Source: an uncultured Flavobacteriales bacterium (GTDB lineage Bacteria > Bacteroidota > Bacteroidia > Palsa-965). From it: a stretch of DNA of 7,498 bases. Each line of letters begins with the position of its first letter. Positions within the stretch are counted from its first letter, which is position 1. Below, piece after piece: positions 1 to 5,880 of this stretch. The position numbers and the translations under genes are program-made. Under the pieces are notes generated by a model. That model saw only the letters and a list, made by a program, of their open reading frames with translations, was not told the origin of the DNA and searched no databases. Location: positions 1 through 7,498 of the forward strand of contig CAMLEF010000232.1 of assembly GCA_946478675.1 (NCBI GenBank), written 5' to 3'.

Positions 1-1136
1 CACACGCCTTCGTGATCAAAATATTTCTGGATCACCCAGCCGCTGACACTGCTGCCGAGCACAGCGCCGACACCGTTCGTCATCATCATAAACAATCCCT
101 GCGCGCTGGAACGGATCTTCGGATCGGCGCTCGACTCTACGAACAGCGATCCCGACACATTGAAGAAATCGAACGCCATGCCGTACACGATGCATGACAC
201 GATGATCATCCACAAACCGTCGGAAGGATTGCCGAATGCGAACAAACCGAAGCGCAGCACCCACGCCAGCATGGAAATGACCATGACGTTCTTGATGCCG
301 AAGCGGCGCAGGAAAAACGGGATCGTGAGAATGAAAAGCGTTTCGGAGATCTGCGAGATGGACATGATCACCGTGGAATATTTCACCACGAGCGAATCGG
401 CATACTGCGGCACGTCTTTGAAATGATCGAGGTAACGGTCGCCGTACATGTTCGTCAGCTGCAATGCCGCGCCGAGCAGCATCGAAAAGAAAAAGAACAG
501 CGCCATTTTTGCGTCGGCCATCAGGCGGAACGAGCCGAGCCCCGACAATTCCAGGAACGATTTCTTTTCGGTAACGCCTTTTTGCGGCGCGCACTTCGGC
601 AGCGTGAATGAATAAATGCCAAGCACGACCGCTGCTGCTGCTGCAATGTAAAACTGGTTGGCCGTCGCTTTGTTGCCGGTGAGGTTCGTCGTCCACATCG
701 CCGCGATAAAACCCACGGTTCCCCAGACGCGGATCGGCGGAAAGACTTTGATGATGTCGAACGAATTCGCTTTGAGAATATGATACGCGACGGAATTCGA
801 CAGCGAGATCGTCGGCATGTAAAAGATCATCGCGAGAAAAATTACCCAGAAGAAATTCTCCGGATCGTTCACCATCGGGATGAGCGCGAGCACAACACCG
901 CCGAGCACATGAAGAATGCCGTACAATCGTTCCGCATGGATCCAGCGATCGGCGAGAATGCCCGTGATCGTCGGCATGAAAAGTGAAGAAAGCCCGAGCG
1001 TCGTGAAGATCGCGCCGAATTGCGCCGGTTGCCAGCCCTTCGTTCCAAACCAGTAATTCGCGATCGTGATCAGCCACGCGCCCCACACGTAAAACTGCAG
1101 GAAGCTCATCACGGTAAGCCGTAAACGAATATTCAT
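1..1136 (-). CDS. nupG: Nucleoside:H+ symporter, NupG family (MFS), 3' end cut by window edge
   Basis: This inner-membrane transporter should import nucleosides with protons for salvage. The ATG is at 1136-1134 and the frame stays open for 378 codons to the left edge. Family members are about 410-420 residues, so roughly the last 40 are missing. As I recall the E. coli NupG sequence, the match is extensive: an N-terminal SFLQFYVWGAWL (11-22), FPPIRVWGT (132-140), FFSMLLGA near 216-223, SQISETLFILTIPFFL (261-276), DFFNVSGSLFVE (323-334) and SAQGLFMMMTNG (344-355). Many hydrophobic segments of about 20 residues are visible, as expected for a 12-helix MFS protein. It is the last gene of the leftward cluster after the nuclease gene, with a 178-bp gap that holds an inverted repeat. 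No Shine-Dalgarno is evident. Substrate range within nucleosides cannot be read from sequence. An unrelated long open frame on the same strand (16-1086) is a shadow. Confidence 0.93.
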   Translation of the reverse strand, partial: MNIRLRLTVMSFLQFYVWGAWLITIANYWFGTKGWQPAQFGAIFTTLGLSSLFMPTITGILADRWIHAERLYGILHVLGGVVLALIPMVNDPENFFWVIFLAMIFYMPTISLSNSVAYHILKANSFDIIKVFPPIRVWGTVGFIAAMWTTNLTGNKATANQFYIAAAAAVVLGIYSFTLPKCAPQKGVTEKKSFLELSGLGSFRLMADAKMALFFFFSMLLGAALQLTNMYGDRYLDHFKDVPQYADSLVVKYSTVIMSISQISETLFILTIPFFLRRFGIKNVMVISMLAWVLRFGLFAFGNPSDGLWMIIVSCIVYGMAFDFFNVSGSLFVESSADPKIRSSAQGLFMMMTNGVGAVLGSSVSGWVIQKYFDHEGV

Positions 1137-1158
1137 CGGGGTAATTTTTTTGCCAGCC

Positions 1159-1166
1159 CTAAGCTA
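1159..1166 (-). promoter_or_regulatory. Candidate Bacteroidota -7 element (TAGCTTAG) upstream of nupG
   Basis: On the minus strand the octamer TAGCTTAG matches TAnnTTTG at all fixed positions but one and ends 22 nt before the nupG ATG. No convincing -33 TTG/TTTG is seen at the usual spacing. It would allow nupG to be transcribed apart from the upstream nuclease gene. A one-mismatch octamer is easy to find by chance, so this is weak. Confidence 0.25.
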
Positions 1167-1179
1167 AAGAAAACCGGGC

Positions 1180-1314
1180 ATTCGGACATTCGTTTATTCG
1201 GGCAATCGAATAGTGGAAATTCGGAAATGGAATCCGGGGCATCTTACCGGAATGGAACAAACATCGCGGACCGCGGAAAAACGAATTTCCGAATGACCGA
1301 ATAAACGAATGTCC
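1180..1314. repeat. 8-bp-period ATTCGNNN array arranged as an 18-bp perfect inverted repeat
   Basis: ATTCG occurs at 1180, 1188 and 1196, then an imperfect AATCG at 1204, giving an exact 8-bp period. The mirror word CGAAT occurs at 1282, 1290, 1298 and 1306 with the same period. As a result 1184-1201 (GGACATTCGTTTATTCGG) is the exact reverse complement of 1297-1314, separated by 95 bp. The right arm abuts the TAA of the nuclease gene (1317-1315). Further scattered copies lie between the arms (CGAAT at 1207, ATTCG at 1219). The interior also holds a small palindrome, CGCGGACCGCG, at 1265-1275. No transposase is present. It may be a dispersed intergenic repeat, a large-loop hairpin or a weak terminator between the nuclease and nupG genes. 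Confidence 0.85.
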
Positions 1315-1959
1315 TTAAGATCCCTTGCGCTTGTTCAGCTCATCACGAATGCGGGAGGCGCGTTCGTAGTTCTCGTCGTCGAGGGCTTTTTTCAGCAGCT
1401 CTTCCAGCTCTTTCTGGCTTTTACGGCCGAACTCGCCGCCACCGCCGGCAGCTTCCTGCAACAGGTCGAGCTCTTCGGTGGATACTTCGGACGATTCTTC
1501 TTCCTCTTCGCCTTCGGCAGCCGACTGCTCCTTTTCATCTTCGAGCACGATGCCGGCTTGCGAAAGAATGAATTCGTACGTGTAGATCGGGCATTCGAAA
1601 CGAACGGCGAGCGCAATCGCATCGGACGTGCGTGCGTCGATCTCGACGTCTTCGGTGCCGTTGGAGCAGAGCAGCTTCGCGAAGAAAATGCCTTCGACGA
1701 GGTTGTAGATCAGCACTTCGTTGAGACGAATGTTGAACGATTCTGCAAAATTCTTGAAGAGGTCGTGCGTGAGCGGGCGGCTCGGCGTCATCTTCTCCAG
1801 TTCAATGGCGATGGCCTGTGCTTCGAAACCTCCGATGATGATGGGAAGTCGTCGCTGTCCTTTCGCTTCGCCCAGCACCAGCGCGTAGGCACCGGATTGG
1901 GTCTGACTATAGGAAAGGCCTACGATCTCAAGCTTGGTCTTTTTATTTCCGCTACTCAC
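1315..1959 (-). CDS. Bifunctional nuclease family protein (DUF151/BFN) with C-terminal UVR motif
   Basis: The protein has 214 residues. Residues about 9-140 are the BFN/DUF151 domain: LEIVGLSYSQTQSGAYALVL, the run RRLPIIIGGFEAQAIAIELE (37-56), RPLTHDLF (61-68) and the segment DARTSDAIALAVRFECPIY (108-126). Residues 141-180 form an acidic, Glu/Ser-rich then Gly-rich linker. Residues 181-214 (SQKELEELLKKALDDENYERA onward) match the UVR motif found in UvrB and UvrC. Plant and some bacterial BFN proteins have reported RNase/DNase activity, but substrate and role in this lineage are not established. The start is GTG at 1959-1957. It places the conserved LEIVGL at residue 10, and no in-frame ATG precedes it. 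The gene lies 47 bp after etfA on the same strand, so it may be co-transcribed. No Shine-Dalgarno is visible. The family call is firm; the biochemical role is uncertain. Confidence 0.93.
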   Translation of the reverse strand: MSSGNKKTKLEIVGLSYSQTQSGAYALVLGEAKGQRRLPIIIGGFEAQAIAIELEKMTPSRPLTHDLFKNFAESFNIRLNEVLIYNLVEGIFFAKLLCSNGTEDVEIDARTSDAIALAVRFECPIYTYEFILSQAGIVLEDEKEQSAAEGEEEEESSEVSTEELDLLQEAAGGGGEFGRKSQKELEELLKKALDDENYERASRIRDELNKRKGS

Positions 1960-1983
1960 GCCGGGAGAGAGATAATGTAGTTT

Positions 1984-1991
1984 TAAAGATA
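1984..1991 (-). promoter_or_regulatory. Candidate -7 element (TATCTTTA) upstream of the nuclease gene
   Basis: In the 47-bp etfA-nuclease gap the minus strand reads TATCTTTA, one mismatch from TAnnTTTG, ending 24 nt before the GTG start. The -33 region would fall inside the end of etfA, where no clear TTTG is seen. It could be an internal promoter of the cluster; evidence is weak. Confidence 0.25.
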
Positions 1992-2006
1992 AGGATTCCC
2001 GCGGGA

Positions 2007-2990
2007 TCAGTGCTGCGAAGCTTTGAACTTTTTAACCGCTTCCGTTAGCTTCGGAACCACTTCGAACGCGTCGCCGACCACACCGTAATCTGCCGCTTTG
2101 AAGAACGGCGCTTCTTTATCGCTGTTGATGACGACGATCGTTTTGCTGCCGTTCACGCCGGCGAGATGCTGGATCGCACCGGAGATGCCGATGGCGATGT
2201 ACAGGTTCGGGCGGATCGTGATGCCGGTTTGTCCGACGTGCTCGTGATGCGGGCGCCAGCCCATGTCTGCGATCGGGCGCGAGCAGGCGGTGGTGGCGCC
2301 GAGTGCGTTTGCGAGATCTTCGATGATGCCCCAGTTCTTCGCGTCTTTCATACCGCGGCCGGCAGAAACGACGAGCTCGGCTTCGGGCAGCGGAATGGTC
2401 GTGGTGGTGCGCGTCTTCAGCTCTTTTACCGTGATGCCGGATTTTACGCTGTCGAAGTTCGCGTTGAACGCCGCCACTTCGGGAGCAGCGCCGTCGAGCT
2501 TCACCTGGAACGAATTCGGCAGCAGCGTGATGATCTTCTTGTCGGAATGGATCGCATACACCGCCGTCGCTTTACCGGAGAACGCCGTTTTGCGCACGAG
2601 CATTTTTCCGCCTTCGATGGTCGGGTATGCTACTGCACCTGCCACCACACCGGCTTTCAGTCGCGCGGAAAGACGCGGAGCGATCGCTTTGCCGACGATA
2701 TCATGCGGGAAGATGACGATCTGCGCATTTTCTGCGTTGACGATCTGTTCGAGCGCTGCCGCCCATGCTGCCGCATCGGCATTCTTCAATTTGTCGCTGG
2801 AAACGGTAAGGACTTTTTTCGCGCCTGCTTTGCCGAGATCAGCGAGCAGTGCAGCATCCGTAGCGCCATCGATGACTGCCGTAACGGTACCGCCGATCTG
2901 CCCGGCGATGTTCGCAGCGTAGTTAACGGCTTCGAGAGAGTTCTTGCGGATCTTGCCTTTTCCGGCTTCGGTATATACGAGAACTGACAT
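2007..2990 (-). CDS. etfA: Electron transfer flavoprotein subunit alpha
   Basis: EtfA binds FAD and, with EtfB, shuttles electrons in the cytoplasm from acyl-CoA and other flavin dehydrogenases towards the membrane quinone pool. The protein is 327 residues, a normal length. The N-terminal part (1 to about 190) is the ETF nucleotide-binding-like fold, beginning [10 protein letters not shown]. The C-terminal FAD domain shows SAGRGM (209-214), [10 protein letters not shown] (236-245), VGQTG (252-256), the signature [16 protein letters not shown] (263-278) and NSDKEAPFF (289-297). I chose the ATG at 2990-2988. An upstream in-frame ATG at 3053 would add 21 residues encoded by the intergenic repeat, with no homology to the family. 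The gene follows etfB with an 85-bp gap filled by a hairpin-forming repeat. No ETF-ubiquinone oxidoreductase or dehydrogenase gene is in view, so the electron donor is unknown. Confidence 0.97.
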   Translation of the reverse strand: MSVLVYTEAGKGKIRKNSLEAVNYAANIAGQIGGTVTAVIDGATDAALLADLGKAGAKKVLTVSSDKLKNADAAAWAAALEQIVNAENAQIVIFPHDIVGKAIAPRLSARLKAGVVAGAVAYPTIEGGKMLVRKTAFSGKATAVYAIHSDKKIITLLPNSFQVKLDGAAPEVAAFNANFDSVKSGITVKELKTRTTTTIPLPEAELVVSAGRGMKDAKNWGIIEDLANALGATTACSRPIADMGWRPHHEHVGQTGITIRPNLYIAIGISGAIQHLAGVNGSKTIVVINSDKEAPFFKAADYGVVGDAFEVVPKLTEAVKKFKASQH

Positions 2991-2997
2991 GATAATA

Positions 2998-3070
2998 AGT
3001 TTTGAGTTCGGAGCCGGGAGTTCGGAGTTTTGAGCAATGCTCCGAACTCCCAACTCAAAACTCCTGACTG
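2998..3070. repeat. 7-bp-period array forming a bulged 23-bp hairpin between etfB and etfA
   Basis: The left half reads in 7-bp units of the type NNGAGTT from 3002 (TTGAGTT, CGGAGCC, GGGAGTT, CGGAGTT, TTGAGCA). The right half carries the mirror word ACTCC/ACTCA at 3046, 3053 and 3060, with GCTCC at 3039 and ACTG at 3067, again period 7. Segments 2998-3008 and 3016-3027 pair perfectly with 3052-3062 and 3040-3051, giving 23 bp with a 7-nt bulge (3009-3015) and a 12-nt loop. As RNA on the minus strand it lies between the etfB stop and the etfA start, so it could act on mRNA processing or stability. It may instead be only a low-complexity intergenic repeat of a type I recall from Bacteroidota genomes. 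Confidence 0.85.
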
Positions 3071-3075
3071 TTTTT

Positions 3076-3819
3076 TTAGATGACTTTCGCTTCGTTGTGG
3101 AGGAGGCTGACGAGCTCGTCCATGTTGTTCGGATCGATCATTTTGACGGCTTTGCGGCCTTCGCTGAGGCTGTAGCTGTCGACCGAAGTCAGCGTGGAGG
3201 CGTTGGCCACCGGAACTACCGCCAGCGGCTTGGTACGTGCCGCCATGATGCCGCGCATGTTCGGGATGCGGGCTTCGGCCATTCCTTTCTGGCAGCTGAC
3301 GACAGCAGGAAGCTGGCACTCGAGCACTGCGGTGCCGCCATCGACGTCCACTTCAGCGGTTGCAACAGCGCCATTCACGTCGAGCTTGCTGGCGAGGGAA
3401 ACGAAGGGAAGCCCCAGCATTTCCGCGAGCATGCCGCCGACCATCGAGCTGTTGTAGTCGATCGTCTCTTTTCCGCAGAGGACGAGATCGTAATTTTTGT
3501 CTTTCGCGTAAGCTGCGACCTGTTCCGCCACGAAATACGCGTCAGCCGGTTCTGCGTCGATACGAACGGCGTCATCGGCACCGATCGCGAGTCCTTTGCG
3601 GATGATCGCTTCGTTCTCGGCCGGACCGACGTGGATGAGCGTTACGGAGCCTGCGCCTTTCGCTTCTTTCAGCTCGAGCGCGCGCACCAGCGCATACCAT
3701 TCGTCGTAAGGGTTGATGATAAACTGAACGCCTTGTTTGTTGAACTGCTTGTTGTCGGCAGAGAAGGCGATCTTGGTCGTTGTATCAGGAACGTTGCTGA
3801 TGCAGACGAGTATTTTCAT
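3076..3819 (-). CDS. etfB: Electron transfer flavoprotein subunit beta
   Basis: EtfB is the partner of EtfA. In characterised ETFs it carries AMP structurally and contacts the dehydrogenase; in bifurcating ETFs this site holds a second FAD. The protein is 247 residues, close to the family norm. Visible features are the start MKILVCISNVPDT, INPYDEWYALVRALELKE (35-52), the segment around GADDAVRID (80-88), CGKETIDYNSSMVGGMLAE (115-133) in the nucleotide-binding loop, and the EtfB signature region around LECQLPAVVSCQKGM (166-180) and ARIPNMRGIMAA (183-194). The ATG at 3819-3817 gives the usual N-terminus. It is the first gene of the leftward cluster, 34 nt downstream of an exact TAnnTTTG octamer. 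Whether this ETF is classical or bifurcating cannot be decided from the sequence alone. The adjacent genes give no hint of a bifurcating partner. Confidence 0.97.
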   Translation of the reverse strand: MKILVCISNVPDTTTKIAFSADNKQFNKQGVQFIINPYDEWYALVRALELKEAKGAGSVTLIHVGPAENEAIIRKGLAIGADDAVRIDAEPADAYFVAEQVAAYAKDKNYDLVLCGKETIDYNSSMVGGMLAEMLGLPFVSLASKLDVNGAVATAEVDVDGGTAVLECQLPAVVSCQKGMAEARIPNMRGIMAARTKPLAVVPVANASTLTSVDSYSLSEGRKAVKMIDPNNMDELVSLLHNEAKVI

Positions 3820-3852
3820 GGAGAAGAGATTTAGGCGTTTTTAAACGGAAGG

Positions 3853-3860
3853 CAAAAATA
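3853..3860 (-). promoter_or_regulatory. Probable -7 element (TATTTTTG) for the etfB-etfA transcript
   Basis: The minus strand reads TATTTTTG, an exact match to the Bacteroidota -7 consensus TAnnTTTG, ending 33 nt before the etfB ATG. This leaves a short 5' leader. No clear -33 TTG was found at about 19-20 nt upstream. The intervening spacer contains back-to-back homopolymers (C6 then A6 on the minus strand, 3874-3863). It lies in the divergent gap between etfB and the plus-strand MORN gene. Confidence 0.5.
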
Positions 3861-3920
3861 GCTTTTTTGGGGGGAATATTAGATTTTTGGTTACCGAATT
3901 CTCTAACCCTGATTCAGCTC

Positions 3921-4056
3921 ATGTTTTACAAATTTTTTTCCGGCCTGTTGCCTGTGCTTCTTTCTGTCAGTTACGCTTTATTCACAGGAAGAATATGGTC
4001 TGAAGCCTTTCAACTATCCCATCATTAAAACGCTGAACGATTCCGGGGCGCTGGAC
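3921..4056 (+). other. Out-of-frame signal-peptide start of the MORN-repeat gene (apparent frameshift)
   Basis: An ATG at 3921 opens a 35-codon frame (to TAA at 4026-4028) that begins MFYKFF. The frame of the downstream MORN protein is open from 3913 and reads CLCFFLSVTLYSQEEYG, then GLKPFNYPIIKTLNDSGALD up to its first ATG at 4057. A T7 run at 3933-3939 lies where the two would join. Losing one T, or an equivalent +1 shift, fuses MFYKFF to the hydrophobic stretch. This gives a typical signal peptide ending in LYSQ before EEYG, and a 635-residue protein. The stretch 3940-4056 therefore appears to be real coding sequence of the MORN gene. Whether the frameshift is a sequencing error, a real mutation or programmed slippage cannot be told from one sequence. 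Confidence 0.7.
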
Positions 4057-5829
4057 ATGAACCAGCATCGCACCGGCTATTGGGTTTGTTACCAGGTGGA
4101 TTCCGGTTATGCGCGCGACCAGGCGAAAATGATGGATAAAGGGAATAACCTGTATCCCCCTGCGCGTATCCTGCTCTTTAAGATGACAGGCTCGTATGAT
4201 CAATACGGAAAAACCGGCGAGTGGAAAATCTACAAATCATATAGCAGTTATCCGCCGATTCAGTGGGATCTGCAGGAAATTAAAAACTACCAGTACGGAA
4301 AAACCACGCACCGGAGCTCGTACTATTATTCTACGGGGAAAACCATGCATGAAGAGGTCCCGGTAAAAGACAGTGCGGAGGTGTATACCGTCAACTATTA
4401 TTATTCGTCCGGAAAATTGATGAGACAATACTTTATCAGGAACGGGCAGCAGGAAGGCCATGAAAAACACTACAACTATCTCGGAATCCTGGTCGCAGAT
4501 TACCTTGACCGGCATGGCGTGCAGCACGGCATTACGCGGATCTATTATTCCAACGGAAAATTATTGATGGAAGTTTTATACAAAGACGGATTACCATGGG
4601 AAATGATTTCCGCTTTCGGTCGTGACGGAAAGCCCGTCAATAAAGGAACACTAAAGAACGGCACCGGCACCATGCCCGAATTATCGGAACTGGGTACTGT
4701 TGTGCAAATGACAGAGCTACGTGACGGGTATAATGACGGAACAGTTACTACCTATTACCTCAACGGAAAAATATCCAGTGTGGCGACTTACAGCAAAGGC
4801 CGTTTGGTCGGAGTGCAAAAAATGTACAATAAGGACGGTTCGCTGCTGTGCGAATTTCAACCGGCGGAAGACGATAAATATGATCTTCAAAAGAACTATT
4901 ACCCAAATGGTCAGCTGATTTGTGAAATGGAGCTGTCCCGGGATAAAATCTGGAACATCAAAGCGCTATACGACACTGCTGGAAAACCACTCGACTTCGG
5001 CAGCTACAAGAATGGAACCGGTGAATTGCGATCCTACGACGATTCCTGCAGGCTGGTCAGTGTAGCTCACTATAACGAAGGGAAACAGGATGGGCTCAGC
5101 AAAACTTTTTACCCCAACGGGAAGTTGCACATCGAAGAGTATTTTAATCGCGGCTTGCGGGACGGATTGAGAAAGCAATATGCACCGGATGGCACCCTTT
5201 TGCTACAACAAAATTATAGCCATGGCATGCTCAATGGCGTATCTGAGTTTTACCGGAAAGGAAAAGCCTTGTACTCGCTCTATTTCGTTGACGACCGTTT
5301 ATGGAACGTGATTTCTATGACCGATGACAAAGGAATGCCAATGGATTATGGAAATATTAAAGATGGTTGCGGGCATTTTAAAATGTATGACGACAGCCTG
5401 AGACTGGTTTCAGATTGCGAGTACAAATTCGGTTTGCAGCACGGAACAACCATCGTGTATTATCCGGAAGGCAAGAAAAGAGCGGAATATAATTTCGTTA
5501 TGGACAATATGGAAGGTAAGCAACGTTCTTTCAGAAAGTCTGGTGCATTGCTAGCGGTGTACATGACGCACGAAGGTGATTATGACGGCACCATGACAAT
5601 CTACCACGACAACGGAAAAGTCTGGACACGGCGCATATATGTGAACGGCTTGCTGTGGAATGTGGAAATGAATAACGATGCGAACGGCAATCCAATGAAT
5701 AAAGGCACGATCAAAAACGGTACGGGAACAATGCTTCGCTACGATGAAAAAGGAAAGCTCATTTATACTTATGAATTCCTGAATGGCCAGGGGACCAATC
5801 ATATGGGTGACGAGAATGAGGATTTTTAA
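4057..5829 (+). CDS. Exported MORN-repeat (YwqK-like) protein with a 118-residue super-repeat
   Basis: The 590 residues from this ATG are built almost entirely of MORN_2/YwqK-type units, for example YYSNGKLLMEVLYKDG (163-178), FYPNGKLHIEEYFNRGLRDG (351-370) and YHDNGKVWTRRIYVNG (516-531). Superimposed is a module of the form W-N-x-[IV] ... G-x-P ... K-[ND]-G-[TC]-G, with the Trp at 181, 299, 416 and 534, so the larger unit is 117-118 residues and occurs four times. The C-terminus is acidic (GDENEDF). Such proteins are often auto-named antitoxins after YwqK, but no toxin gene is adjacent and I would not infer that role. The true N-terminus probably lies upstream: coding sequence and a signal peptide extend back to 3921 through a one-base frame break, so the mature protein is likely periplasmic or surface exposed. 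Its codon and base use is more AT-rich than etf or tilS. Function is unknown. Confidence 0.88.
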   Translation: MNQHRTGYWVCYQVDSGYARDQAKMMDKGNNLYPPARILLFKMTGSYDQYGKTGEWKIYKSYSSYPPIQWDLQEIKNYQYGKTTHRSSYYYSTGKTMHEEVPVKDSAEVYTVNYYYSSGKLMRQYFIRNGQQEGHEKHYNYLGILVADYLDRHGVQHGITRIYYSNGKLLMEVLYKDGLPWEMISAFGRDGKPVNKGTLKNGTGTMPELSELGTVVQMTELRDGYNDGTVTTYYLNGKISSVATYSKGRLVGVQKMYNKDGSLLCEFQPAEDDKYDLQKNYYPNGQLICEMELSRDKIWNIKALYDTAGKPLDFGSYKNGTGELRSYDDSCRLVSVAHYNEGKQDGLSKTFYPNGKLHIEEYFNRGLRDGLRKQYAPDGTLLLQQNYSHGMLNGVSEFYRKGKALYSLYFVDDRLWNVISMTDDKGMPMDYGNIKDGCGHFKMYDDSLRLVSDCEYKFGLQHGTTIVYYPEGKKRAEYNFVMDNMEGKQRSFRKSGALLAVYMTHEGDYDGTMTIYHDNGKVWTRRIYVNGLLWNVEMNNDANGNPMNKGTIKNGTGTMLRYDEKGKLIYTYEFLNGQGTNHMGDENEDF

Positions 5830-5868
5830 AGTGGCAACCACATCAATCATTAACTGCCGCGTTCCTTC

Positions 5869-5876
5869 TACCTTAG
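5869..5876 (+). promoter_or_regulatory. Candidate -7 element (TACCTTAG) immediately before tilS
   Basis: TACCTTAG, one mismatch from TAnnTTTG, is followed by only four bases (CGGC) before the tilS ATG. If it is active, the tilS mRNA would be leaderless or nearly so, which would fit the absence of a Shine-Dalgarno sequence. The 51-bp gap after the MORN gene shows no terminator with a T-tract, so read-through from upstream is also possible. Confidence 0.33.
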
Positions 5877-5880
5877 CGGC

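Noticed and set aside
16..1086. 356-codon open frame on the minus strand overlapping the permease gene
   Set aside because: It is a different frame on the same strand as the NupG-like permease, whose frame matches the family throughout. The 356-residue product is rich in Arg and His and resembles no protein.
1184..1314. MITE or insertion-sequence remnant
   Set aside because: Terminal inverted repeats are present, but no flanking target-site duplication was seen, and the 8-bp internal periodicity is better described as a tandem array. Kept only as a repeat.
1309..1980. 223-codon plus-strand open frame opposite the nuclease gene
   Set aside because: It is antisense to a well-conserved DUF151 gene. 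Long mirror frames are expected from the GC-biased codon use, and the product has no recognisable motif.
2166..2987. 273-codon plus-strand open frame opposite etfA, with a similar 265-codon frame at 3037-3834 opposite etfB
   Set aside because: Both are antisense shadows of strongly conserved etf genes, with low-complexity Arg/Asp/Phe-rich products.
2991..3053. 21-residue N-terminal extension of etfA from ATG 3053
   Set aside because: The extension is encoded by the 7-bp repeat and has no family counterpart. The ATG at 2990 gives the standard EtfA N-terminus.
4057..5829. Reading the YwqK-like protein as the antitoxin of a toxin-antitoxin pair
   Set aside because: Neighbours are etfB and tilS, with no toxin candidate. 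The MORN_2 repeats and likely signal peptide point to an exported protein, and the antitoxin name comes from annotation habit.
5831..5841. Small hairpin GTGG-CAA-CCAC after the MORN gene as a terminator
   Set aside because: The stem is only 4 bp with a 3-nt loop and no T-tract follows it, so it does not support a terminator call.
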